A stretch of DNA of 34,048 bases from RYN-431 sp036388295. Its GTDB lineage: Bacteria > Planctomycetota > Phycisphaerae > Tepidisphaerales > Tepidisphaeraceae. This document shows, piece by piece, positions 8,946 to 16,162 of the stretch. Within the stretch, counting starts at the first letter, position 1. Each line of letters starts with the position of its first letter. The translations under genes and the position numbers were made by a program. Location of the stretch: NCBI GenBank assembly GCA_036388295.1, contig DASVSC010000200.1:1-34048 (forward strand). Reading direction: 5' to 3'. The notes beneath the pieces were generated by a model. It was given only the letters and a program-made list of their open reading frames with translations, made no database searches and was not told the origin of the DNA.

Positions 8946-10228
8946 CACGAGCGCTCCCCGCCGCCTACGCGGCCAGCTTCGCCCGCGTCGCCAGTTGGGC
9001 GCTGCTGTTCGGTATCGTCTACCGCACGGCCGGCGACACTGGTGCCGCCAGCGTTGCCCTGCTGGCCCTCGCCCGCGGCACGGTCGGCCTGCTGAGCTAC
9101 CTTTCCCTCGGGCTGACGCCCGTCCTGGTCCGCCTGCTGACGCCGGGAAAAAACGATGCCGACGATGACTTGCCCGCCCGCGCTTACGCGACGGCCGGTG
9201 TTCTGATTTCCGTCGCCTCGCTGCTGGGTCTGGCCGGCCTGCTGCTGTTCGTCAGCCATTACGGCGGAATCGATACGCCGTACGCGATCGGTGCCCGCGT
9301 CGATGCGACGGTGTTCCTGATGATCGGCGTCGGCACGCTGCTGCGGACGTGGAGCGAATGGTTCGCCTCCGCTTTGCTCGCGGCCGGGCGGATTGCGACG
9401 GACAGCGTGCTGCAGACGCTGGCCGAAGTCGCTTTCGTCGCGCTGGCGGTTATGCCTTGGGCCGACGCGCCGGCCGCCAATGCGGCGTACGGCTTCGCCT
9501 TGGCGAGCAGTCTGTTGTTTGCCGCACGCGCCCTCGCCAGCGGCTTCGTCCGCCGGCCGCAATGGTCGGCGTTCGACCGGCGGCTGATGTACCCGATCGC
9601 CCTGCTGGGCGGCGGGGTCGTCCTTGGGCAGTTGGCCGACTGGTTGTACGCGCCGCTCAATCAGATCCTGATCCACCGTTACCTGCACCCGACGCTCGTG
9701 GCCGCTTATGCCGTGGCTATCCAGATCGACGGCGGACTGCTGCTGGCCGTCGGCGGACTGGCGAACGTCCTGCTCCCGACGGCGGCCCTGCTGCACCGTG
9801 AAGGACGGCTGGACGAACTACGCACGCAATACCTGCGGGCGACCGTCGTCAGCCTGTTGCTGCTGGGGGCCGGGGCCGTTGTCGTTTGCGGCTTCGCACA
9901 GCCGATCATGCGCGTGTGGTTCGGCGACCCGATGCCGCTCACACGCGCGATCCTGCCGCTGGTGATGATCCACACGGTCATCGGCGGGACGGCGACCGTC
10001 GGGCGTTCCGTGCTCCTGGGCATCGGCCGGGTGCGGGCCTATACGCTGTCGGCCGTCGCCGGAGGCGTGACCAACGCCGTGCTGGCGACGTTGGTGGTCA
10101 CCCAAACGTCACTCGGCTTACCGGGTATCGTTTACGCGACGATTCTTACGGTCGCCGTCCGCTGCGGCCTTTGGATGCCGTGGTACATTCTGCGCTGCTT
10201 GCGGCGGCCGGACGCTTCCTCTAATTAG
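8942..10228 (+). CDS. Wzx-like polysaccharide flippase (MATE/MOP superfamily)
   Basis: A 428-residue membrane protein with about twelve hydrophobic spans and few charged loops. Its layout (ARGTVGLLSYLSLGLTPVLVRLL at the N-terminus, a central break near residue 215, LADWLYAPLNQILIHRYL in the second half) is typical of oligosaccharide flippases that move lipid-linked sugars across the cytoplasmic membrane. The start overlaps the stop of the 49-residue membrane peptide by ATGA. The next gene, a PAP2 phosphatase, begins 10 bp after the stop. The gene order transferase, flippase, lipid-phosphate phosphatase supports a role in surface glycan assembly. A MurJ role is less likely because no MurJ signature stands out. 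Confidence 0.78.
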   Translation: MTRALPAAYAASFARVASWALLFGIVYRTAGDTGAASVALLALARGTVGLLSYLSLGLTPVLVRLLTPGKNDADDDLPARAYATAGVLISVASLLGLAGLLLFVSHYGGIDTPYAIGARVDATVFLMIGVGTLLRTWSEWFASALLAAGRIATDSVLQTLAEVAFVALAVMPWADAPAANAAYGFALASSLLFAARALASGFVRRPQWSAFDRRLMYPIALLGGGVVLGQLADWLYAPLNQILIHRYLHPTLVAAYAVAIQIDGGLLLAVGGLANVLLPTAALLHREGRLDELRTQYLRATVVSLLLLGAGAVVVCGFAQPIMRVWFGDPMPLTRAILPLVMIHTVIGGTATVGRSVLLGIGRVRAYTLSAVAGGVTNAVLATLVVTQTSLGLPGIVYATILTVAVRCGLWMPWYILRCLRRPDASSN

Positions 10229-10237
10229 ACATCGCCT

Positions 10238-10813
10238 ATGAACTATTGGCTGCTCACGTCCCTGTTCGTCGCCAGCGCGATCATGATCGTCTTGGAACGC
10301 CGCGGTGTGCCGGTGGTGCTGCAGCTGTCGTTCAAGGGCGACATCAAGCGCGAAAGCCTTTGGCTGCAACAATGGGGCCAGTTGGTGGCAACGGTGATCG
10401 CCGTCGCCATCATCTATTCCTTCGAACGTACGCCTGTCGGTCTGCATAAGGCGGCGGCGGTCGGTGCGACAGTGGCATCGGCGTCAGTCGTCTGCTACGC
10501 CCTGAAGCGCCTGTTCGGCCGAGTCCGCCCGAACCGCGAGTTCGCCGGCCAATTCCTCGGGCCGGCCCGCGCTCACGCGAACTGGCGCGAAAGCTTTCCG
10601 TCCAGCCACAGCGCCTGCGCGTTCGCCTTGTCGATCGCGCTGAGCATCCTGTACCCGCCGGTGTTCGGCGTGCTGATCGTACTGGCGTTTTGCACCGCGC
10701 TCCTGCGCTACCTGATGGACGCGCACTGGCCGGCGGACGTGCTGGCGGGCATCGGGTGCGGCTACGCGATGGGGTACGGCATGATGGCGGCGTTCGGCTA
10801 TACCGCCGCGTAA
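10238..10813 (+). CDS. PAP2-superfamily membrane phosphatase
   Basis: A 191-residue integral membrane protein with the three phosphatase signatures: KRLFGRVRP near residue 88 (K-x6-RP), PSSHS near residue 120 and RYLMDAHWPADVLAG near residue 155-168, holding the catalytic histidines. Members release phosphate from lipid phosphates such as undecaprenyl diphosphate or phosphatidic acid on the periplasmic side. Directly downstream of the flippase (9-bp gap) it would suitably recycle the polyprenyl carrier used by the GT87 transferase; this substrate is inferred. ATG 10238 directly follows the flippase gene and gives a complete first span. Confidence 0.88.
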   Translation: MNYWLLTSLFVASAIMIVLERRGVPVVLQLSFKGDIKRESLWLQQWGQLVATVIAVAIIYSFERTPVGLHKAAAVGATVASASVVCYALKRLFGRVRPNREFAGQFLGPARAHANWRESFPSSHSACAFALSIALSILYPPVFGVLIVLAFCTALLRYLMDAHWPADVLAGIGCGYAMGYGMMAAFGYTAA

Positions 10814-10819
10814 CGGTGA

Positions 10820-11287
10820 TTGCTTGCGTTGCCTTCACCGGCGGGATACAAGCCGAAGGTGACTCTCGAACGATCCGCAGGCGTGCTCGTCTTCCGCCAA
10901 CCGCCCGACGCGGCGCGGCTGTTTCTGCTGCTCGATTACGGCCATCACTGGGATTATCCCAAGGGCCACGTCGAAGCCGGCGAGGACGACCCGACGGCCG
11001 CCCGGCGGGAACTGGTCGAAGAAACGGGCATCACGCAAATCGAATTGCTCGCCGACTTCGCCCGCGAGATGACCTACGTTTTCCGTGGCCGGCGCGGGAA
11101 CCTGATCAAGAAAACAGTGATCTTCTTCCTCGGCCGAACCGACAGCGACGCCGTCACGCTCTCCCACGAACACGTCGGCTACGCCTGGCTGACGGCCCAA
11201 GAGGCGATGGCGAAACTGACCTACGCGAACGCGAAAGCCATGCTGACGGCGGCGATCGAACGATTAGAAGAGGGCCGAAAGGTTTGA
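10820..11287 (+). CDS. Nudix hydrolase, diadenosine tetraphosphatase-like
   Basis: About 155 residues with an intact Nudix box near residues 50-72: GHVEAGE, then seven residues, then REL-EE-GI, giving all the metal-binding glutamates. The lead-in SAGVLVFR and HHWDYPKGHVE are the wording of bis(5'-nucleosyl)-tetraphosphatases of the NUDT2 type, which split Ap4A and related alarmones. The start is uncertain. TTG 10820 gives the longest product; GTG 10859 would begin just before the conserved VTLERSAGV and is equally plausible. It is the last gene of the plus-strand run, 6 bp after the PAP2 stop, and faces the fmdB-grpE-dnaJ block; a double palindrome lies between the two. Confidence 0.86.
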   Translation: MLALPSPAGYKPKVTLERSAGVLVFRQPPDAARLFLLLDYGHHWDYPKGHVEAGEDDPTAARRELVEETGITQIELLADFAREMTYVFRGRRGNLIKKTVIFFLGRTDSDAVTLSHEHVGYAWLTAQEAMAKLTYANAKAMLTAAIERLEEGRKV

Positions 11288-11341
11288 CGAGCCAGCATCC
11301 CGGGTCGAAATCCGCGTCCTCGTCGCCTGCGTCGCACTGGT

Positions 11342-11395
11342 GTAGGGCGGGCAATGCCCGCCGCTTCAGCCAACGGCGGGCACTGCCCGCCCTAC
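11342..11395. repeat. REP-like palindrome pair, head to head (BIME-like)
   Basis: Two copies face each other: 11342-11363 reads GTAGGGCGGGCA-A-TGCCCG..., and 11374-11395 is its reverse complement with one centre base changed. Each copy is itself a hairpin (GGCGGGCA against TGCCCGCC). It fills the gap between the convergent Nudix and fmdB genes and could end transcription in both directions. It belongs to the GTAG-flanked family seen also at 16087, 16548, 16792, 28627 and 28936. Confidence 0.88.
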
Positions 11396-11405
11396 CGCAG
11401 AGGGT

Positions 11406-11768
11406 TCAACCCGCTGACGGCTTCGTATTCGCAGGCGTCGGCGCGGGCGCGGCGGCGGGCTTTGGGTCCGCTTTTGGCGCGTCCGCCTTCGCCGGGGAGG
11501 CCGTATCGGCGGATTTCGTTTCCGATTTCGACTCTGACGCCCCGCCGCCGTCGCTGTCTTTCTTCGCCGCCTCTTTGTAACCGGCCGACCGGTAATCCGT
11601 TTCGTAGAACCCGCCGCCTTTAAACAGGATGCCGGCACCGGTGCTGATCTTGCGCCGGACCTGTTCTTTCCCGCACGACGGACAAAGCGTGATTGCGTCG
11701 GCCTTGATCGACTGGAACTTTTCGAACTCGTGCGCGCACGCTTCGCAGATGTATTCGTACGTGGGCAT
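11406..11768 (-). CDS. FmdB-family zinc-ribbon protein
   Basis: A 120-residue protein. The first 60 residues are the FmdB-type zinc ribbon: MPTYEYICEACAHEFEKFQ followed by LCPSCGKEQVRRK, so two CxxC pairs bind one zinc. The FKGGGFYETDYR block that ends the family core is present. The rest is a low-complexity tail rich in alanine, lysine, serine and proline. Family members are small regulatory or assembly proteins whose biochemical role is poorly known. ATG 11768 is 2 nt after the grpE stop, and its ribosome-binding site (AGAGAAG) lies inside the end of grpE, so it is translated with the dnaJ-grpE message. That suggests a stress or proteostasis link, which is inference. Confidence 0.85.
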   Translation of the reverse strand: MPTYEYICEACAHEFEKFQSIKADAITLCPSCGKEQVRRKISTGAGILFKGGGFYETDYRSAGYKEAAKKDSDGGGASESKSETKSADTASPAKADAPKADPKPAAAPAPTPANTKPSAG

Positions 11769-11770
11769 GT

Positions 11771-12274
11771 TTACTTCTCTTTCGCGACCACCACGAGGGC
11801 GCTGCGGACCAATTTGCCGTTGAGCGAATACCCCGTCTGGGCCGATCGCGTGACGCTGCCGGGCGGCAAGTCGCTCGGCTCCTGCATCACGGACTGGTGC
11901 ACGTGCGGGTCGAACGGGTCGCCGGCTTTGGGGACGATCGTTTCGACGCCGAGGCGTTTCAGCAGGTCGATCCATTGGTCGTGGACCAGCTGAACGCCCT
12001 TGAGGATGGTGGCCGCATCGGCCTTTGCCGGGTCGACGCCGATCGCGCGTTCGAGGTTGTCGATCAGCGGCAGTTGGCTGTCGATCAGTTTCGACAACTG
12101 GTACTGCACACGCGTGTCGACGTCGGCTTCGAGGCGCTTGCGCGTGTTCTGAAAATCGGCCGTCGCGCGGGCGAGCTTCTCGTACAGCGCGTTCTTCTCG
12201 GCGCGCAGGTTCTCGATCTCGCTGGCCTCGGGGGCGGGGCTGGTCGTTTCGGTGTTAGTTGCGTCGTCACTCAT
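11771..12274 (-). CDS. grpE: GrpE nucleotide exchange factor
   Basis: A 167-residue GrpE. A short acidic N-terminus is followed by the long dimerising helix (ENLRAEKNALYEKLARATADFQNTRKRLEAD), LPLIDNLERAIG, and the C-terminal beta-wing with DPFDPHVHQSVM and TGYSLNGKLVRSALVVV. It releases ADP from DnaK and so works with the DnaJ made from the gene just upstream (63-bp gap). No dnaK gene is in the window, so the third partner is encoded elsewhere. The start is the ATG with the usual acidic N-terminus; the Shine-Dalgarno is weak. fmdB follows after 2 nt. Confidence 0.95.
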   Translation of the reverse strand: MSDDATNTETTSPAPEASEIENLRAEKNALYEKLARATADFQNTRKRLEADVDTRVQYQLSKLIDSQLPLIDNLERAIGVDPAKADAATILKGVQLVHDQWIDLLKRLGVETIVPKAGDPFDPHVHQSVMQEPSDLPPGSVTRSAQTGYSLNGKLVRSALVVVAKEK

Positions 12275-12337
12275 GGGTCTGCTTCAAGTTGTACGCGGCA
12301 CGGCGGCCGCGGCAAGTCAGGATCCGCGCCAACGGCA

Positions 12338-13474
12338 TCATTCGCCGCCGACGACGTCCTTCAGTTTCTCCCAGAAGCCCTTCTTCTGCGGCATCAGCAT
12401 CGTGTCTTCGGTTGACGCGAACTCACGCAACAGCTGCTTCTGCTTTTCGTTCAGTCTCTTAGGAATCTCGATGATGATCTGCACGACCTGATCGCCATTG
12501 CGATGACTGCGCACGTCCGGCAGGCCCCGGCCTTTGATCTTGAACACTTCGCCGTGCTGCGTGCCGGCCGGGACGTCGATCATTTCGTTCTTCTTCAGCG
12601 TCGGCACTTCTACCTGCGCGCCCAGGGCCGCCTGCGTAAAGCTGATCGGCACCTGGCAGACGATGTCGTTGCCATGGCGTGCGAAGACCGGGTGTTCTTT
12701 GACGGTGATGTAACAATGCAAATCGCCGGGCGGGCCGCCGTTCTCGCCCGGTTCGCCTTCACCGGCGATACGAACGGCTTGGCCTTCGTGCACGCCGGCG
12801 GGAATGCGGACCGTTACCGACCGTTTCTTTCCGACGCGGCCGACACCGACGCAGTTCGGGCATTTGTCCTTGATGACCTGACCCCGGCCGCGACAGTTCG
12901 GGCAGGCGGTGACCATGCGGAACATGCCCCCGAAGCCCTGCTGCGCGACGCGGCCCTGGCCGCCGCACTGGACGCAGGTCACCGGGCCGCTGCCCTTTTT
13001 CGCGCCGCTGCCGTCGCACACTTCGCAGACGTCCTGCTTCTCAAACTCGATCGACTTTTCCGCCCCCAAAGCCACTTCGGCCAGCGTCAGCTCGACCTGC
13101 GTTTCCAAATCGAACCCGCGCGCCGGCCGGTTGGCACCCTGGCCGCGTTGCTGCTGCTGGCGTCCGCCGAAGCCGCCGAAGATGTCGTCGAACATCGAGA
13201 AGATGTCGCCGACGTCCATGCCGCTGTAGTCGTGCGCCTGGCCCGCCATGCCCTGGTGACCGAACTGGTCGTAGCGCTGGCGCTTCTGCGGGTCACTGAG
13301 CACTTCGTACGCTTCGGCGCATTCTTTGAAGTAGAGTTCCGCCTGCTGGTCGCCGGGGTTGCGATCAGGGTGGTACTTCATCGCCAGCTTGCGATAGCTG
13401 CGCTTGATCTCGTCTTCGCTGCTCGTCTTGGAGACGCTCAGCACTTCGTAATAATCGCGTTTGGTAGCGGCCAT
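12338..13474 (-). CDS. dnaJ: DnaJ chaperone (type A J-protein)
   Basis: A 378-residue full-length DnaJ. The J domain has YHPDRNPGD (HPD near residue 33), followed by a glycine/glutamine-rich linker, then four CxxCxGxG zinc repeats (CEVCDGSG, CVQCGGQG, CPNCRGRG, CPNCVGVG, about residues 148-205) and the C-terminal substrate-binding domains. It delivers unfolded clients to DnaK and stimulates its ATPase. ATG 13474 is chosen over the longer open frame because it begins the canonical KRDYYEVL segment; a GTAGAGAT stretch before it is a fair ribosome-binding site. It starts only 4 nt after the stop of the broken hicA, so the hicBA message probably runs into dnaJ. Confidence 0.96.
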   Translation of the reverse strand: MAATKRDYYEVLSVSKTSSEDEIKRSYRKLAMKYHPDRNPGDQQAELYFKECAEAYEVLSDPQKRQRYDQFGHQGMAGQAHDYSGMDVGDIFSMFDDIFGGFGGRQQQQRGQGANRPARGFDLETQVELTLAEVALGAEKSIEFEKQDVCEVCDGSGAKKGSGPVTCVQCGGQGRVAQQGFGGMFRMVTACPNCRGRGQVIKDKCPNCVGVGRVGKKRSVTVRIPAGVHEGQAVRIAGEGEPGENGGPPGDLHCYITVKEHPVFARHGNDIVCQVPISFTQAALGAQVEVPTLKKNEMIDVPAGTQHGEVFKIKGRGLPDVRSHRNGDQVVQIIIEIPKRLNEKQKQLLREFASTEDTMLMPQKKGFWEKLKDVVGGE

Positions 13475-13478
13475 ATCT

Positions 13479-13712
13479 CTACTTTGATCGGCTGAAGGCA
13501 ACAAATTCGTCGACGGTCATTCCCGCGGCACGGATCAAACTTCGCAATGTGCCTCGCCCGACCTCACGGTGTTCGGGAACGCTAAGGGTCACCATACTTC
13601 CTGGCCGGATCAGGATGATATGGCTGCCCTTCTGCCGGGCGACGGTCCATCACGACTTGCCGAAAACGCGTACGACTTCTCGGCCGCTCAGCACTGGAAG
13701 CACGCCTGCCAC
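13479..13712 (-). pseudogene. hicA: HicA-type mRNA interferase toxin, interrupted by in-frame TGA
   Basis: Read from GTG 13712 to TAG 13479 the frame gives a recognisable 77-residue HicA: LPVLSGREVVRVFGKS, a stop, WTVARQKGSHIILIRPG, then VPEHREVGRGTLRSLIRAAG and MTVDEF. The only defect is the TGA codon at 13650-13652 (codon 21), at the position where HicA proteins usually have glycine (K-x-G-W/F). GGA to TGA is a single base change. The catalytic GSH histidine and the rest of the dsRBD-like fold are intact behind it. The GTG start overlaps the hicB TAG by one base (TAGTG), as in a working module. Other genes here end in TGA (glyA, dnaJ), so TGA is a real stop. Inactivation looks recent; a sequencing error is the alternative. 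Confidence 0.8.
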
Positions 13713-13918
13713 TAGACCGCGACCTCAACTTGCCGCGTCTCGACCGTGAGCGGCAGACCCTGCTCAGCGCGAACGACGAGGCAGTCTCGGATCGCGTCTT
13801 GAATGTTTTGCAGAGCGGCCTCGCGGCTTTCGCCCTGTGAGACGCAACCCGGGATAGACGGACATTCAACGACCCAGACGCCGTCTTCGTCACGATCAAG
13901 GGTTACTTGAAATTTCAT
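13712..13918 (-). CDS. hicB: HicB-family antitoxin
   Basis: A 68-residue protein beginning MKFQVTLDRDEDGVWVVECPSIPGCVSQGES and continuing REAALQNIQDAIRDCL. This is the partial RNase H fold of HicB antitoxins, which bind and cover HicA. There is no C-terminal ribbon-helix-helix or HTH domain, so this is the short form. ATG 13918 has an AAGGA site 5-6 nt upstream; the longer open frame before it does not resemble HicB. The antitoxin gene precedes the toxin gene. The partner toxin carries a nonsense codon, so HicB may be an orphan here. It sits between the groEL1 terminator hairpin and dnaJ. Confidence 0.88.
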   Translation of the reverse strand: MKFQVTLDRDEDGVWVVECPSIPGCVSQGESREAALQNIQDAIRDCLVVRAEQGLPLTVETRQVEVAV

Positions 13919-13965
13919 CACTTGTCCTTTCGGCACGTTCGAGGGCCGAAACAGGATAACCGAAA

Positions 13966-14005
13966 CGACGGGAACACGCCGATCGACTCGTGCGTGTTCC
14001 CGTCG
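13966..14005 (-). terminator. Hairpin downstream of groEL1
   Basis: Perfect 14-bp inverted repeat with arms 13966-13979 and 13992-14005 and a 12-nt loop. It starts 24 nt after the groEL1 stop on the minus strand and is followed by TTTCGG, a short T-run. It is a likely terminator that separates groES-groEL1 from hicBA-dnaJ. Confidence 0.7.
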
Positions 14006-14028
14006 ATCTGGATCAAGCAAACCGTGGC

Positions 14029-15660
14029 TTACGCCACCGCGCCGGCCACCAGGTTCTGGCTCTTGCCGTCCTTTTCCTTCACTTCCGTGATCAGGCAGTC
14101 GGTCGTCAGGGCCAGGCCGGCGACGCTGGCGGCGTTCTGCAGCGCCGTCTTGTTCACCTTGGCCGGGTCGATGATGCCGGCCTTGAGCAGGTCGACGTAT
14201 TCGCCGGTGTAGGCGTTGTAGCCGTAGCCGACGTTCTTGTTTTCCAGGATCTGCGCGACGACCACTTCGCCGTCTTCGCCGGCGTTGTCGGCGATCTGGC
14301 GGGCCGGGGCCTTGAGGGCTTCGGCGATGATGTCGAAGCCGACCTTCTCATCGCCCTTGGCGTTGGCCTTGGCGGCTTCGACGGCCGCGATGGCCCGCAG
14401 GAACGCCACGCCGCCGCCGGGCACAATGCCTTCGGCCGCGGCCGCTTTCACGGCGTGCAGGGCGTCGTCGATGAGGTCCTTGCGTTCCTTCATCTCGATT
14501 TCCGTGTTCGCCCCGGCGCGAACCACGGCAACGCCGCCGGTGAGCTTGGCCAGGCGTTCCTGGAGCTTCTCACGGTCGTAGTCGCTGGTGGTCTTGTCGA
14601 TCTGCAGGCGGATCTGGTCGCCGCGGGCCTTGATGGCTTCGCTGGTGCCGGCACCTTCGACGATCAGGGTGTTATCCTTGTCGATCACCACGCGGCGGGC
14701 GCGGCCGAGCTGTTCGATTTCCAGATTCTCCAGCTTCAGACCGAGGTCTTCGCTGATGAACGTGCCGCCGGTGACGACGGCGAGGTCGCCCATCATCGCC
14801 TTGCGACGGTCGCCGAAGCCCGGGGCCTTCACGGCCGCGATCTTCAGGATGCCACGCAGCTTGTTCACCACCAGGGCGGCGAGGGCTTCGCTTTCGACGT
14901 CTTCGGCGATGATCAGCAGCGGCTTGCTGCTGGCTACAACCTTGTTCAGCAGCGGCAGCAGCTCGGCCAGGTTGCTGACCTTCTTTTCGTGCAGCAGGAC
15001 GTAGCAGTCTTCCAGGATGCACTCGAGCGTGGTCGGGTTGGTCAGGAAGTAGGGGCTGAGGTAGCCCTTGTCGAACTGCATGCCTTCGGTGTATTCGAGG
15101 CCGCTTTCGGTGCCTTTACCTTCATCGACGGTGATGACGCCTTCCTTGCCGACCTTCTCGAACGCGTCGGCCATCAGGCTGCCGATGACGCTGTCGCCGT
15201 TGGCGCTGATCGTGGCGACCTTCTTGATGTCGTCGTGGCCCTTGACGGGCGTGGCGAGCTTGGTGATGGCGTCGGCCGCCACTTCGCTGGCCTTCATGAT
15301 GCCGCGCTGCACGGTGACGGGATTGATCGCCCCGCCGGTGACGTAGCGCAGGCCTTCGAGGTAGATCGCCTCGGCCAGCACGACGCTGGTGGTGGTGCCG
15401 TCGCCGGCCTTGTCGCCGGTTTTGCTGGCCACGGTGTTGATGAGCTTCGCGCCCATGTTTTCGAACGGCTGGGTCAGCTCGACTTCTTTGCTGACGCTGA
15501 CGCCGTCCTTGGTGATGCGCGGCGAGCCGAACGACTTTTGCAGGATCACGTTACGGCCGCGCGGGCCGAGGGTGGCCTTGACGGCGCGGGCGAGTTGCGA
15601 CAGACCGGCGGCGATTTCCTGCCGGGCGTCGTTTTCGAACTTCATTTGTTTGCTTGCCAT
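14029..15660 (-). CDS. groEL: 60-kDa chaperonin GroEL (copy 1, paired with groES)
   Basis: A 543-residue GroEL with the ATP-site motifs LGPRGRNVIL, ITKDGVSVSKEVEL and DGTTTSVVLAEAI near residue 87, the apical domain, and KAPGFGDRRKAM. It forms the double-ring folding chamber with GroES, which is encoded 121 bp upstream. Its C-terminus (KEKDGKSQNLVAGAVA) lacks the Gly-Gly-Met tail found in classical GroEL and in altered form in copy 2. Several core positions differ from copy 2 (ITKDGVSVSK against ITKDGVTVAE), so the copies are old paralogues, not a recent duplication. ATG 15660 has a GGAG site 7 nt upstream; the longer frame into the repeat region is not used. No CIRCE element (TTAGCACTC-N9-GAGTGCTAA) is seen upstream of groES. 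Confidence 0.96.
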   Translation of the reverse strand: MASKQMKFENDARQEIAAGLSQLARAVKATLGPRGRNVILQKSFGSPRITKDGVSVSKEVELTQPFENMGAKLINTVASKTGDKAGDGTTTSVVLAEAIYLEGLRYVTGGAINPVTVQRGIMKASEVAADAITKLATPVKGHDDIKKVATISANGDSVIGSLMADAFEKVGKEGVITVDEGKGTESGLEYTEGMQFDKGYLSPYFLTNPTTLECILEDCYVLLHEKKVSNLAELLPLLNKVVASSKPLLIIAEDVESEALAALVVNKLRGILKIAAVKAPGFGDRRKAMMGDLAVVTGGTFISEDLGLKLENLEIEQLGRARRVVIDKDNTLIVEGAGTSEAIKARGDQIRLQIDKTTSDYDREKLQERLAKLTGGVAVVRAGANTEIEMKERKDLIDDALHAVKAAAAEGIVPGGGVAFLRAIAAVEAAKANAKGDEKVGFDIIAEALKAPARQIADNAGEDGEVVVAQILENKNVGYGYNAYTGEYVDLLKAGIIDPAKVNKTALQNAASVAGLALTTDCLITEVKEKDGKSQNLVAGAVA

Positions 15661-15679
15661 TTTATTCTCCAGCTTCGTT

Positions 15680-15779
15680 GTTGAAAGTTGATCGGTTGAT
15701 GAGTCGATCGGTTGAACCGTGGCGGCCTCACGTTCGAAGCCGGCCACTCATCAACCTATCAACCGATCAACTTATCAAC
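15680..15779 (-). repeat. Stem-loop of short GTTGAT-type repeats between groES and groEL1
   Basis: Left arm 15680-15704 and right arm 15746-15779 are reverse complements apart from one inserted base and one extra 8-nt unit (CTATCAAC) in the right arm. Both arms are built from repeated GTTGA(T)-like units. In the transcript the structure begins 2 nt after the groES stop codon and ends about 20 nt before the groEL1 start. It may set the groES:groEL ratio or an mRNA cleavage point. Confidence 0.85.
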
Positions 15780-15781
15780 AC

Positions 15782-16072
15782 TTATTCCGCCACGCCCAGC
15801 AGGTCCGATTCCTTGACGATGACGAGTTTTTCGCCGTCGATCTCGATCTCGGTGCCCGACCACTTGCCGTAGTAGACTTCGTCGCCCACTTTGACGTTCA
15901 GGGCGTTGACCTTGCCGGTGTCTTTATTGGCCTTGCCCGCACCGGCGGCGATGACCTTGCCGCGCGTGGGCTTTTCCTTGGCCGAGTCCGGCAGGACGAT
16001 GCCGCTGGCGGTCTTCTCTTCGGCCTCGGCGGGCTTCACAACGACGCGATCATGCAGGGGTTTCAGTTTCAT
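15782..16072 (-). CDS. groES: 10-kDa co-chaperonin GroES
   Basis: A 96-residue GroES with the expected MKLKPLHDRVVVKPAEAEEKTASGIVLPDSAKEKP start, the mobile loop around EEKTASGIVLPD and the closing GDEVYYGKWSGTEI and DLLGVAE. It caps the GroEL ring. A purine-rich GAGAGAAAAG lies upstream of ATG 16072. groEL1 follows after a 121-bp spacer that is almost entirely a large stem-loop. Only one groES accompanies the two groEL genes in the window, so this GroES may serve both. Confidence 0.97.
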   Translation of the reverse strand: MKLKPLHDRVVVKPAEAEEKTASGIVLPDSAKEKPTRGKVIAAGAGKANKDTGKVNALNVKVGDEVYYGKWSGTEIEIDGEKLVIVKESDLLGVAE

Positions 16073-16086
16073 AGTTCTTTTCTCTC

Positions 16087-16148
16087 GTAGTCCGCACTGC
16101 GGACCGTTTTCTTCTTCGTCTCTACATGGTCCGCAGTGCGGACCCTAC
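16087..16148. repeat. REP-like palindrome pair, head to head
   Basis: Copies at 16087-16105 (GTAG then TCCGCA-C-TGCGGACC) and, inverted, 16128-16148 (GTAGGG then TCCGCA-C-TGCGGACC) face each other across 22 bp. The stem TCCGCA/TGCGGA differs from the GGGCA/TGCCC stem of other copies, but the GTAG flank and GCA-N-TGC centre are the same. It lies 14 bp before the groES start and after the protease gene (stop at 16163), so it sits in the groES leader region or ends the protease message. Confidence 0.87.
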
Positions 16149-16162
16149 CAAATCTAATGCGG

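Noticed and set aside
13650..13652. TGA read as glycine (as in SR1/Gracilibacteria) to explain the hicA interruption
   Set aside because: glyA, dnaJ, the sigma factor and other genes end in TGA at the right places, so TGA is a normal stop here.
13990..15684. Long plus-strand ORFs opposite groEL1 (also 17055-18770 opposite groEL2 and 12503-13495 opposite dnaJ)
   Set aside because: Composition is that of shadow frames and none resembles a protein family; the minus strand carries the conserved genes.
11342..16148. CRISPR array suggested by repeated palindromes
   Set aside because: The repeats are few, unevenly spaced by kilobases, have no spacers of constant length and no cas genes are present.
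16073..16160. CIRCE/HrcA operator upstream of groES
   Set aside because: The inverted repeat there belongs to the GTAG family; TTAGCACTC-N9-GAGTGCTAA is absent.
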